Positions 14,900-28,700 of a stretch of DNA of 64,000 nt are shown here, one piece after another (position 1 is the first letter of the stretch; every line of letters begins with the position of its first letter). Below the pieces are notes generated by a model that did no database searches, was not told the DNA's origin, and was given only the letters and a program-made list of their open reading frames with translations. The stretch is from Anisakis pegreffii. Taxonomy: Eukaryota > Nematoda > Chromadorea > Rhabditida > Anisakidae. A program made the position numbers and the translations under genes. The DNA is taken from NCBI GenBank assembly GCA_035041965.1, contig JAPYMA010000319.1:1-64000 (forward strand). The letters are read 5' to 3'.

Positions 14900-17800
14900 T
14901 CTCAAAATTTTTCCTCAGCATTCCATTTTTTCCCTGAAAATTCCTCGTTCTCCCTCTTCGAATCTTTCTTCAGTGCAAACAGGGGGAACTGCGTTCGACT
15001 ATACAATATCGCTTTATTTTAGTTCTCTTCTCAAATTGTCAAACAGTAATACTCGCACCCTAACATCAAAATTATACGTAACTGATTAAGAAATATCACT
15101 ATTGACGGTTGAGTGCATCTCGGAATGATGCGTTTGTTTATTCGTGATCAATGAATGAGTTGATTATTGTTGCAACGTCAAGATACTTTCCTTCTTAAAC
15201 TGGTTTCCCCATAATAACATTTGATTTGTTTCATTGCGCTAATTTATGAACTGCCGATATGTAAGGTGCATTCAGGCGAATCGTTCGAATTCGATAATGT
15301 TCAGTCATTTGTCGAAATTGCAAATTCAACAATTATCTCGCACTTTTCCATTCATTTTGAGTTGATTTCGATTAGAGCCGTCTAGTGGTTCTCTTTTTTT
15401 CATAAGCAATCTTCGTGTAAAAATGCTCAAAGGTTTGATGGCTGTCGGAAATTTCTCTGACAGCTCTGAGAGTTTCAAGCTGAAATGTACTGAGAGGGGC
15501 GCTTTTTTCACGTCATTCACAATTGTATTCCTTAATCGAGTGTATCCAATCGACTCTTTGCTGTCTGTCGGTGGTGAAACATTTCCGATTATTCGCCAAA
15601 ATCGTCACTGGGCAAAAAGAAGGGGAGAGCATCAGCTGAAGAAGGCTTATTACTTTAGTTGTTGATGAAGTGCGACCAAAAATGTGCATAACTGGTTATT
15701 TCTTGCAATACACTAACAACTCATTCTAACTACTTTATTTCACAACAGCAGCGGCAGCAGTAACAATCAAGGAACTCAACAACTTGTAAGTTAAAGTGCA
15801 ACGCAATTGCAACGAACGAATAAATCTGAATACAAATAAATTTTAATGTTCATTGTCGCCCGCGTAATCGAAAGCAGAATGTGTTATACTTCACATCCGA
15901 ATCAATCACCTCAAATGAGAGGTTACTGCAAAAATTTAAATCAAACAAATCTGAGCACTGCTTCATCACCGAAAAACATTCACTCATTTCAATAGTAACT
16001 GGCGAACGGAACGCAGAAATGCTCATCTGATCAGCTCATAAATCTAATCCGGCTATCACCACAATTAATCACTGATCAGTGTAGTGTAAACTATGTGATG
16101 AGATTGTAGTGATTCTCATCAATTCGCTATTATTTCAAAATGATATCGTGTTGTTATCGGTTTTTCTCATTCCCATTTTATGTGGCGGCGGCTTGCTAGT
16201 GTTCATATATTTAAGCTCTGAACAAACGCATCAAGCCATTTGTTATTGTATTGTATTGTAAATTTTTGAGCTTTGCGCAAGGAATTTGTAAATTATAGCT
16301 CTTTTCATAACTATACACCACATTTCGTCGTTGATTCCCTAGGCGGTTAGAGCTGAAAACAAATTAAACTCTTTGAACGGCTCAATTCAAATTCCTGAAA
16401 CTTGCCTGAGCTGTTGAAGAAGATGAATATGCATTGTAGAGCTGTAGGTTAACTAGAACGAATATATACTCCATTTTATACTTAAGAGTTCAGATAGGAT
16501 GTGCCCAAATGGGCTGGTGGTCACCTACTTCAGTTGTATTCCAGTGACCGACTATCCGAATCATTTGATCAGCAGTATTGCTCATGAAAATTGTCGATTG
16601 CAGATGTTTTATGGAGTAGTGCCATTGTAAGCGAAGGTCATTCATTCACATGCAGCACATTCATTCATTTCATGTAAAAGTACTGTTAATGCTACTACTC
16701 TGATTGATCCCATAATTGCCATTCGATTACGCTCCTAGCAACAATGCCATTAAGAACACTAGAAATAGCAAGCAACTACATTCATAATGCATGTTCGAAT
16801 TGCAACGATTCTCATGAAATAAAATTGTACTTAACCCATTCGTTTTTTTTTCATTCAACGATCAATTTACATTTTACATTTTTACATAAGCCAACAACGT
16901 GCTCATTCAATTCAATTGCGCTTTCAGATTTTTGTTGCTGCCTTCTCTATCGAGCTTTCTCTAAAATTATGCTGCCCTGAAGTGGATCCGTTTTTCTTTT
17001 TTTGAAGAATTGAGCATTAAAATGTTTTCCACGAAAAATTCATGATACTGATATTATTCAGTGCTTTATGTGACATACAACATACTTAAACTTAAACATT
17101 GTTCATTGCTACAGGGATGAAATGCTTTTAAGATGTTGCGTGTATGTTGCGTGCTCGCAATAGATCTTCTGTATGTGGATTATAGGAGATCCACTGAGAT
17201 CCGAAACTATCTGACGGATCCGAAACTTCATTTGAATTATTCGACTAATTAAGAAATTAATGATCGTTTTAGAGAAGGAGATCAATTTTATTTGTTAATT
17301 ACTACAGCGTGTAAATTCTTTCATTTGTGTTGTAATAACGGGCAGTCAGTCTTCTTGCTGCCAACGTTTCCTTCCAATCGTTACAGTGAATAGTGAATGA
17401 TGCTATATGAGATAATAAATAGCTACACAATAATAGCTTGCTGGTAGGCACTGTTCTCTGTATCTGTGTGTGTACAAGTGTAGTAAATAAGTGCTAAATG
17501 GTTAAGCTAACAAAGGCACTTTGAATATTTCTTCTTCACATTATTATAGAATCACCCGAATCAACCTCATTACCCTCATCATCGTCAGCAGTATTGCCAT
17601 AGAACGTCAGTTGTATTCGATACCATATGCGAAAGCTTTACAACAGCAGTAGCAGCACCAGCGTTTTGCATAAGAATGTCTCTACTACACATAACAACAA
17701 ATCTTCAATCGCCTCAAATAACCCAAATATATAAAGCACTCTTAGAAATATCAACCATATTTCTCAGTTGTTCAACAGCAAGCAACAGCAAGCCATTCAT

Positions 17801-20632
17801 TCAGATTTTCTTCATTTTCAGATTGAAAGTCACAGTCGAATTCTTCTTTGCTTCACTGGATTCTAGGATTGTGTTCTAGTCGTCGAAAACTTGTTTCTTC
17901 GACAACTTTCAATCGAGCACTTCTATCGTAAATGATCCATTCACGACGGTAATCGTCTCACGACGACGTGCAACAACTTCTCGTGTACTAGTGGTGGCCC
18001 TTTCTTCCTCCAAACAAAAAGCCCTCCCTCCTCCAAAGAGCAACTTGAAACAAAAAATATTCATCGAATGTATCAGTGGCAACTTTCAGCAATGTTTGTT
18101 TCCGTCAGATTATGAGACTGACCCGTTTTCGTTTCGAATTCATGTTCCATAACGAGTATATCCGTTGCGAAATCTATTTTTGATTCATTTGGATATCATA
18201 TCAACGGGAGAATCTAACTATGCGTCCGTCAATCAGCCATACTGATCGACCAAACGCACCCAAATGATCACTGATGCGAATCAGTTTCATGCTCGTGATC
18301 GTGTTGCATGCTCGTGATCGTCGATTAATTTCTACAATAAATCCACTTTTTGTATTCTGCGGCCGCTATTTCTGGTGAATATCCGGTCGTGTAAAGGTGG
18401 ACTTTCGATTGATTCATTCACTTTCGATGGAATAAATGCCGTATTCGTACTGATTCCAATAACCGGATTCGACACAATGTCACAATGATGGCAGTAATTA
18501 GTGATCATTGCTTTAATGCAAACATATCAAACACTCACTCGTGTCATACATTATTCATAAATATCCATCCCATGCATATATTAAGCGCATCCTACCGATA
18601 AATTAATGAATAGGTAGGTAGGTATACAATATAATAGTAATAATGACATGAATGTAGCGTAATCGATCATCTTCTTTGGTAACATATTAATTGCTATGAA
18701 CTGAACTAACTAACTATGTTTGCGATATTTGAAAATAGCCTTGTAATAACCAGTCGATGAGGATTGTTGAATGTGTTCGTCAGTAATGTTGATTCAACGA
18801 CGACGATTATAACGAAAGCTGACTGGATGACTGGTTGAATTGACATCAACGATTCAATTTACTTTAGCTGTCACTACTCGATATCCTATGCTTTTCTGTC
18901 AGGCAGAGTCAGTCGTTCGTTTGCTCTGTTATTTGCAGCAGCAAGTCAGCAGCAACCGATTCCCACTGTTACAGGAAATTTGTAGCTAAACACTGTTGAG
19001 ACAGCTGTACTCATCCAACCATTCGAGCAACGATGTTTTACGTTTCGACTGGAATTTTGCTCGGATCTTAAAATAAAACTGAGTTGTTTCTATTCGAGTT
19101 ATTTCCGGTTTCCGGTTGCCATGCTAGAATTATTCATTGTCAGTTGACGACTTTGAATTATGCGATATTTCTCTGATTGTGAGTGAGTTCGATTAATCAA
19201 ATAAAACGGAGAATCTCGAGAATGTGCATATGTTTACGCGCAATTCGAGTTCTGTGATAAATTGTTCAGTTTTTTCTTTGTTCACTTTGTGAACTGAACG
19301 TTTATTGACGAGGGAAGTCGATCGAGATTAATCGATCAAACGATCCGATTCTAACAGATCGCCCGCCGTGTTATGACAATCACTTAGAGCTAAACGGATA
19401 TCTTAAATCCAACTCACTGCTTGCTGTTTCGGACTGGCTAGCAGCGTATTGGATTGCTGCTACATATTATTAGAGGGGAACAACTGGCTGCTATCAATTG
19501 TTTCATGACATCATTAATAAATCAATCGCATAAAATATTCAGCTGTTCTCCTCATTCGTAATCGATTGATTGACTCATCAAAACATCGATAGTTCTGAAT
19601 AATTCTGTTTACTCTCATCATCGTCGGATCGATTCGACGATGCTTTTGATTGGCAACCGTAGCGTAGCATAGGGCTCTCCTCAACTCATTCAATCTGCTG
19701 CACTTCAATCCTTCCACTAAATCCCTCCACTAGTCAGCTGTTTTTTCGCAAATATCAACAACGATTACCCTGCGTTCATTCAAATGACAGTTTTCACGAT
19801 TCGCCGAAATATATGAATGTGTTTGTGTTTGTGTGTGATTCATCAAAGCGGCATCCTTCAGCAGCACCACATTTGCAGTACCAGTCTTCGTCGAATATTT
19901 ACTCATATTTCCTTTCTGTGACTAAGCCGTCAATAGGTTTCACGAATTCGCACAAATCCATCGAAAAGAAAACAAAAATTTACAGCTCATAAATATGCCA
20001 TAACTGGCACTAAAATCCGTAATGTATCGCACAGTTAGTTCTGTCTTTCCGACTAGAATTTCGCATCTTTCAGCCATCAAATAAGCTGAAGTTTATTCCG
20101 GAATTTGACGTTTACAACTGGGAATGAACTACTGATTGCTAAACGTTTAATGAACGATGAGTAATAAAATTAGATGCATTGAGTCATATTTTACCAATTT
20201 CTTATGTGAACACTTTTTATGTAGGTAAAGTGTTTGCACTCACTATCAACAGTCCTCTTCGACTGATTCATAGAAAGGTTATTCTCTCAAATGGTGGGCG
20301 AGTTCTCACTCAGAATACTATAGAAAAGTTCGCCAATCCCTGTAAAGGATCTGAAAGAATCACAATCAAAATTTTCCTCACAGTTAGCCGCATTCCAAAG
20401 TGATCATAGACGACAAGAGGCGCTCGATTTTGTTGAAGATATTAGAAATTTGATTTTCGCTAATTGTAAGCGTCGTGATGTTCGTTGCATATGAATGAAT
20501 AAAATCATTAGTGCTTGTTATGGCAATTCTCATTGCTGGAAATGTTTTAGCCATTGGCTCGGTGGTAAAACAAAACAGTCCATTCATCCGTCCATCCGTT
20601 CATCGATTCACCTGTTCGTGAAAGAGTGAACG
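14900..20632. other. Long stretch without a supported gene, upstream of rin-1
   Basis: AT-rich sequence with many short repeats of the TCATTCATTC and GATCA type. Two short exon-like pieces were noticed: ~15760-15787 (GCGGCAGCAGTAACAATCAA followed by a GTAAGT donor) and ~17551-17592 (a Ser/Pro-coding piece between TATTATAG and GTATTG). They might be 5' untranslated or alternative first exons of rin-1, but nothing fixes them. A plus ORF at 15423-15665 has no family support. This is probably the regulatory region of rin-1. Confidence 0.4.
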
Positions 20633-22775
20633 ATGGAAAGATACGTTCCGGTCGAGTATACGAGTAGTCCAATTGTGGATATTCTATCGTCTACATCGCA
20701 AGAATGTGTCAGTTTTTGCTCTTTTTATTTCTCATCATCATCACAGCAACCAATCGACCACTCGAACTTATCCATCCAACTGGGAAAGAACTCGTAAAGC
20801 AATTGCTCATCAAATTGTTTCTCACCTAGAGTGGTTTAGTAATATCAAGTTGAATATCCTCTGAAAGTAGCATTTCTGAAACGTATGCTATGCCGTTCAG
20901 AACGTGCATGATTCTGTCATGTATGCAATAAGCTGAAAAGAAGCTGAAGTTCTCCGGATTTCGTGAGAATTTTTGAAATTCATGATGTGTCAGTTTACCT
21001 CTACCATCATCAAACTTAGGAAAGAGTCTTAAAAGGCCCGAAGATATGGCTGGCATGAGCCATTAAGTTATGTTGAAGAGACTAATATGCCAGCTATGAA
21101 TATTCACTGGGAGAATCGACAGACTTGAGTCACAGATGATTATTTCCTGCAAAATTGCAAGCACTTGATTCTTCTTTAAACTTTCAGCGTCCTACACCTA
21201 ACACAGCACCTACATTTGCAATTCGATCAGTCACTTGTTGTGCCTCTGGCTCCGGCTCAAGTTCGAGTCCTTGCCGAAACGACGACGACAATAGAAGCAG
21301 TGCTGATCAAAGCGCTGAAGAAATGCCGCCGTGGAAGAATGGCGACAGAACTGAAAACACAGTATGTTCAAGCCTAAAGCCTAAATTTGGCTTGACTTCA
21401 TAGCCAGCCGTCCATAACCATCTAAGCTCATGATGCCAACAAGCTAACATTGTATCACCTTTTACTGCAGCCAGTGCTCTTTTTTGATCAAATGATCAAA
21501 TCGACATTGTTCATGCATTTCATTTAGCATTTATCCGTTCATTCATGAAATTTGAATTGCTCAAATTCCTCAAATCATAATGCACAATGCTTGCTTGAAG
21601 CTTCAAAGCATAACGGGTCAAGCACAAGCGTTTTGCAGTTCACTGATCACAGTAACTGATCACAGTGTACCTATTGCCGTGATATTCGGTCACTGTATCG
21701 CCTGAAGATATATTTGAAGGGAGATGAACTGGACGCGAGAAGTTATGATGATGAGTTCAAGCAAGAAGCTCAGACATCGAATTCATTCGATGATGGCCCA
21801 GATCAGATAGCACTTCTTGAACGTATCGTTCGTACACATCCCGTTTGGTATCTTCAGCATGTCAATCGTTCGGTGGCCGTTCACCTGTTAAGACCAATGC
21901 AACCTGGTGTATGCCACTTCCCACTTGAATCTCCAATCTCATCCTATTATGTCGCTAAATTTCTCTCAAGTCAAAAATTCTCCTGTACATTCAGAGTTAA
22001 GTTATGAAATGAGGGTGAAAATCTCGTTGCAGCAAGATAACTCATAGCTGGTCACATCAAATTTTCTCTGTCTTGATCGAATCATCACATAGTCAGTTGT
22101 CATATCTGCTACTGCTGTTGAAGGATGAGTAATAATGAGACCAGTTTGAGAACGTTTCAGGTATTTATTGTTCGTGCATCATCCAAAAAGAATTCAATGG
22201 CACTGAGCATTCGTCTGGATAATCCGAGCAGTGCGGATATCGATCACTATTTGATACAAACCGATAAACGAACTCGTCAAGTTCACTTACAAGCTTCACC
22301 ATTTCGCTTCAAATCCCTACCGTTACTGATCGAACACTATTGCACTCATGGGTTCGTAGTCAAAGATTTAGAATTGGATGTAAACCGAAGTCTAAGCCTA
22401 GCTTAGACTCTTCAATTAAGCTCATTGGCTGAAAAATGACGACGAACTGTATGCCATTTCATCACGAGTTTCCATTGAATCAAATATGTTCTTCGTTTTC
22501 GTCATATGTGATATTTACATTCTTTAAAACTGTGCCTTATTTTATCAGAAGTTTTCAATATTCAAAACACAATGAATATTAAGCTCACAATCATAATTCT
22601 CATAGTTTTCAATTGCTAATTTCATATAATTTATTTGAAATGATCGTAAAAATTCTCTCCTAATAGGTGAAATAAACTTACAGCGAGGAACTCCAAGTAC
22701 GTCTCAGTTTACCTGTGGCTATTAGAGAATGTCCTTCAACCAGGCAACTGCAAAGTATTGCTCTAATGGGCCAAG
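20633..22775 (+). CDS. rin-1: rin-1 exons 1-6: N-terminus and SH2 domain
   Basis: Exons 20633-20705, 20747-20793 (after a 41-base intron), 21188-21361, 21720-21908 (acceptor may be 21708), 22161-22355 and 22688-22775. The first two encode MERYVPVEYTSSPIVDILSS and a short tail; they fit by splice sites and phase only. SH2 runs from THPVWY (Trp ~141) through GVFIVRAS, whose Arg (~166) is the phosphotyrosine-binding residue of the FLVR motif, to a HYCTHG segment and LSLPVAI. The exon 5 donor is placed after HGF because the joined length then matches the family; a donor at 22379 would add eight residues. The acceptor at 22688 is preferred to 22684 on phase. The segment after SH2 ending ALMGQ, joined to FWIS of the next exon, matches the conserved region that follows the SH2 domain in RIN2. 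Confidence 0.85.
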
Positions 22776-25700
22776 GTAGGCTTTTCCTAAATCCTCATAC
22801 TGAAATCCTTCTCGCACAACGGAAATTCCAGTCCGCAAGCAATCATCAAATGTCTCTTGGTTTGATCTCTCAATGATCATTATGAATGATTGTTTCCCGA
22901 ACTCTTGATAACATTCTTTCATAGAAGTTTTCTCTAATAAGACAATAAGACAAGAATTTGAATTGCCCTCGTGGTTGAACCAAAAAATCTTGCGAAAGAA
23001 AAATCTTCTTTTGGTAAGATTGTCTCCTCTGAATGTTCCCTCAACAAGCGCATTTTTTGCTGCTTCTTCAATAATAAGATGAAAACCAAACCGAAATGAA
23101 TCAATCGAATCGAGTAACCGAATAACCACTGCAATAACCAACGTTCCTGGTGCGGCTAAGCAAAGGAAATCTTTTAACTGGGTGCGAAACACATAAAACT
23201 GCACACAAAAAGCATAAAATCTACATAAAAAGAGCACTCAAAATAAACAGCGACGACGACAGAGGGCAATAACACTTGGTTTATGTTTTGCTATCTATTC
23301 TTCTACTTCTTCAAACCGACATCTTAATGCTCATATCAAAGAATTCAATAGAAATTATACGCATTAACACCGATTTAACGGCAATTATTTTGTTATCAAT
23401 CTACGATCTTTGATAAAAATGGCAGTAGCAGTGTCTTTCGAGAAAACAAACATCAAATAATGATTTCCTAAGGAAAATATACTTGCTTATTGATGGCGTG
23501 AGATACCTAAACATTGACCATAGATGAAACTCTAAAGAAGATCTTCAATGATCTTAAGACGGAAGGTGATCTTAAGAGGAAAAAATTCCATAGATAATCT
23601 ATCTCATAGTGCGGCAATATATCGCAGCAAATAACAACTACCTTGTGAGGAGATAACAACTGCCTTCTTGCACCACCACATCATTTCTTCGGTTTTCTTT
23701 TATGTTCATTCGATTTTGCCGCAGTAATTTCATTCGATAGCAATTCAACATTATAGCAGCACGGCACGTTATCATGACTGACGTATTCTCTTCATGCGAT
23801 TTGTTGCCTGAACATTAAATCGCACCAGTTGTAAGACGAAGATTAATCGAACATCTTTTTGAACATCTGAGCTAATATCTGTCTCACATCCATTTACGTA
23901 AACAAGCAGCACACCAACAAGTGATCTCAGAGTCAGATCAAAGCCGAAAGATTAGCGACGAAGATATCAGAGAATATTAAGGAGCCTTTCTTAATTCCTC
24001 ATCTGCTTGTATCATCTGCTAATAGGTTAATTCATTTGATCGGAAATTAGGATCACTCATTACGAGTGACTAAATATCTTTCACTTCCTTTCTTTATAAC
24101 CAGTTGCACTTCACAGCTTCTAAAATAATCCTCGGTCTTCATGGGCATTGTCTTAGCTGTTTACTTGATGATCTTGAGTCTATTTTTGCAGTTGTTCTGT
24201 TAGCATTTTCAGATAAACGGTTACCAGTGACGATGAATTTTCTCAAAATTGATTCAATCGATTACAAAATATCACTGATATGTCATCGTTTCCTTGAACT
24301 TAGCTTCCGATTGAGATAGTGCTGACTTAATTTTGCCTTAATTAACTTACCGTGATTAATTATTATTTAAAGCCTTCAAAAATGCTTCATGCGAGAGTGA
24401 CGTTTTTGTTTGCGATTCGTGCAGCATTCAATTTGTTAGAGCTGACAATCAGCAATGTGCATGTGATGAAGCAGATGCAATAGCCTTGAAATTGCAATTC
24501 GATACTGTTTTCATGCAGCATGGCTTGGCAACAAATGTGCCCTGCTGCACATTCAAGCCTTTCAAGACGTTTGATAACATAGAGCGAAGCAAATCTCTTC
24601 TAAAACATCTGCAAAATATCAAATATCCAGCAACCGAAAGCTGCTAAAACAATGGCCATAATGACTCAATTAGGCTTTCTCTCTTTGAAGTGTTTCATTC
24701 AGTCCTTCACTAATGTTACACATTTGATTATCTCACACATTCAATTTTATTCTTCCCAAGTGGTAAGTGCCATTACTATCGCATTTATTTCATCAAAATT
24801 TATTATTATCTTATCTTATCTTGTGTTATCTTATCAAACAATCTATTGCTGTGCTCGTGGTTGGCGGGTCAACGTTTTGATCGTTGATCGCAAACAGATC
24901 AATAGATGATCAACACTGATCAATAATTGATCAGCCGAAATGGCTTGTTGCTTGGCTTTATTGCTTTGGTTTGTTGTGATGCACAGCCAAAATAAATCCT
25001 AATCTATGGCTATTTGCTGCAGTATACGTCGCGTCATTACCCATAACTTAGGTATACATCCAAAGGATATGAATAAAAGATACACACACATAGACATAGC
25101 TAGAAATATTGTTACATTGTTGATCCAATCAAATCATTCGATCGATTATCCCTCTCACAATCCGTCCTCATTCGTTAATCCGTCCAAATCGTTAGGGCAT
25201 GAGTTAGGGCTGAATTACCTATTATTATTATTAATATTATCAAAATTATCTTCACTGCTGTTACTGTTATCATTATTGTACATTGTATTGCACAGCATTT
25301 ACATAAGATAAGACATGTCTTTGCCTTAACTAAATTGAGACATTGAATGCACATCAAGTATAAAACCATAAAATATTTCCAAATGCTCTGATGATCAATG
25401 TTCAATCTGTGTGTTAAGGTCTTATGATTAACATTAACTCGTGAATGATGCTGGCATATGAACACGAGTGAGTGATTATCTTTTGTTGTGCAATGTGCGT
25501 TATTCCTTCTTCCTCCACAACGAATGAGGCTCATCTCATCGGTCGGTCCTCGCTCGCGAAATAACATCAGAAGAGTGCACAATACCAAATACTCTAAGAT
25601 GCTGCCTAAACACAATTTGAATAGCATTTGCTGTTGTTGGTCGTTAGATATGTATGTGTTCAGATGAATCGACGATGGATGTGTGCAAGCAAGCAAGCAG

Positions 25701-28700
25701 TCTTTTCTTTAAGGGTTCTTCAAAGAAACAACATAATTCTATCGCATCCATCCATATCCCATTCATCTACCGTTCGTCCATTCCATTCATTCAGTTTCCT
25801 ATTCAATTACTGTCTCCATATAGCAACAACACACGTTAACCTCATCGTGTCGTCATTGTAATCAGAGCATATTGTATCTGTTTACTTACCTGAGACAAGT
25901 AATTGCAAATAATAGATATATGCCCATCTTATCCGAAATCTCTATGTTTGCACTATTCGAATATTGGATATGTGCTTGCTTGCTCTTCATTACTATTGAT
26001 CAATAAATAGATCAGTTCAAACATACTGTCGTCATATTGTATGCTGCAAGCTTCAGATTTAGCAGCTAACAATAAGCTTGCTGCAGATTTACTTTATCTC
26101 ACTTCAACTTTTCCTTCGTTGACATTTTTCTTTGAATGGTTGAAAAAGTCAGTGATTTAGTCGATTTATTGTGATTGTATGGGAAATCTCCTTCATTCCT
26201 ACAGTCTGACATAATTTTCTATTAAACTTCAGCTTCATTGCAAGTCTATTAGCTGCTGTCCTGTTTTCGAGAAGACTTTCGAATTATTTTGTCTCATTAG
26301 AGAATTATTTTGAATTCCACCAAATCTTGTCTAATTTCTATCAATTTGCTTATGGTTTAGTGATGAAATCTTACGCAGATGTAAAGCATTCATCAAATAT
26401 GCAACATAATCATACATTATCCGAACGCATCACCAATGCTTTGGTATTCCCATTATAAATTGCTTTTGTTTCATAGAAATTAATTGTTTATTAATGATTT
26501 AATGAATCGATGAGCATCATTGTGGTGGCTTGCTCTCATCTCCATCCCACATCCATCCGTCGTCATTAATCTACTCTTGAGCTGAACCGGTGACATTTCG
26601 GTGATTATTTCGTTTATCCGTCGTCGCACATTGCTCACTTTATATCTAAACCATATCCTCCCTCCTGTAGCCATTTTACCTCTTTATTCGTTTTGCAACT
26701 GCAAATGAAAACAATTAGAAATTTTGCCACGAATTCTTTACGACATTTGGTATTCAGTGAAATGAAAAACGTAATTTTATTCAGTATTCAGTATCGTTAT
26801 GTTCATGTGACACTAAAGGACACCTATCGTAGCCACATGCAATTTTGAGAGTAGCACAGTTTTATGGACGTTAGGGAATTGTTGTTCATTCCAATTAATC
26901 GTCGCTTTTACGAACAAAAAAAAAAGAGTAGAACTGCTTGCTGCAGGCAGCAGTACATTTCTTCACTAGCATTACTATTATTTATAGAACATTTCCTATC
27001 AACGGTCACTGCTGCAGAAAACATTGACGAGCCTTTGGACGAGTTTTCTTCATTTAAATGAAGTTATTTGCAAAAATTAGCGCAATCAAGACCGTCTTCA
27101 TTCGATCGCATTTCATCATTGCATGAGTGTGCATACTTATTTAGTTCGTTTTTTTTGGTGTTCGGATGAGTGCACAAGGAAAATTGTGCACTGAATTCGC
27201 TGAAAATTGGATCGGCCTTGATGAAAACAATGTGAGCGTAAGAAGTATGTTGAAAAATCTTATATGCGTACATGCGTACACATACGTATCGTTGGTTTCT
27301 TGATGGAATTGGGCTACGGAATATTACTGCTGCTGCTGCTGCAAATTGTCTCATTTGACCTTTGTTTTTGTGTGTGTGCGTGTCTGGGTGTAAAAATCAT
27401 AAATTCACTTTACATTCAATGCAAATTCCTGCAAACCAATTCCCATCCAGTTGCATTCGGTTAACGCAAACACATAATAAATTTTCTTCGAATGAAACGT
27501 ACAAATTGAACCTCGCGTTCGATCAATCAAAGCAACTAACTTTTTGAATAAAATCAATTCTATATCCGATAAAATGGATGATAGTATCTCGATTGTTGTT
27601 ATTATCTTCATTGTTAACATCATCGCGACAATAATTATAACATTACTGTTCATCCATTAAACTATGAGGTATTCACAGGTTGTCCCTACTACTGATCCTT
27701 CGTCTTTTGGTTGCCGATTTCAGAATTATTATTCTGATCGGTACTGTTATTAATATTGTTATTTTTATTATTACCATTATTAATAATAATGTTATTATTA
27801 ATAATAATATTATTATAACTATTTATCACTGTTGGTTGCTTTTGTAGGCCATATCTTCAATATTCGTTTCACACACAAGATATTAGATGTGAATGAGATA
27901 AATCCTTTCAACACTAATTGCAACTCAACCGATCACATATTCACTTTTATATCTATCCGATCTATTCAATATCTCTTTGATCTACCCCCTATCTTTTAGT
28001 CTTGTAATAATTTCTTCACTCAAATATCCCGAAAGATTTAGAAGAAATTCATGCTTTCTGTTTGTAAAATATTCTCCTAGTCGTAGTTGACGAACTGAAT
28101 GCAATGGATAAAACTAATTTACTGTAAATGCATTGATTATGTTCAGAAATCTGCTCATTTTCAGGTGCATTTTCAGGTTCATATAACAAATTCTTGCCTC
28201 TCGATCTGTTTTGCAACTGTTTTGGATCATCTCATCACCCACATACAAAATAATACAAATAAGCGAGCGTGTTTTCCTGGAACAAGCGACAGATATCACC
28301 ACCACATCAGTGAATTAATGCAAAACATATGCTAAAAATGCAAAATATCAATGCAAATATCATTGTTTGCATATTTTATCGTCAAATAACTCCCACAAAT
28401 ATACTTCCTTTAATCTACTCATAAGGCTGCGAGTATCAAAAATGTTTAAGATGATGAGTGTTCAGTCTTTATTTCCTTCCTTCACTTCTGACAGTATTCA
28501 CGTCCGTCGTGTAAGTCGTGCTTTTTTCATTTACCACTTCAAAGAAACGCACACAAGCGATATAAACTGAAGAGAGGCTGTCAAGTCGTTTCCTCACAAG
28601 ACATTCCTTATCTCAACATTTCAATATCTTCACTTTTCGATCGTAACTCAAAATCACAAATGTCATAAGACGGCCATTCAGCGCAAACTTTGTAAACAGT

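Noticed and set aside
14489..15022. 177-codon plus-strand ORF
   Set aside because: Ser/Phe-rich, low-complexity translation from pyrimidine-rich DNA; it is the complement of the minus-strand coding-like region and has no splice or family support.
22356..22406. Extension of the SH2 exon to the stop at 22406 or to a donor at 22379
   Set aside because: Ending at 22355 gives the length expected between the Cys and the LSLP motif in RIN SH2 domains and joins exon 6 in phase.
25175..25696. 173-codon minus-strand ORF
   Set aside because: The C-terminal part is an Ile/Leu run from ATT/ATA simple sequence and the rest matches nothing I know; no splice signals frame it.
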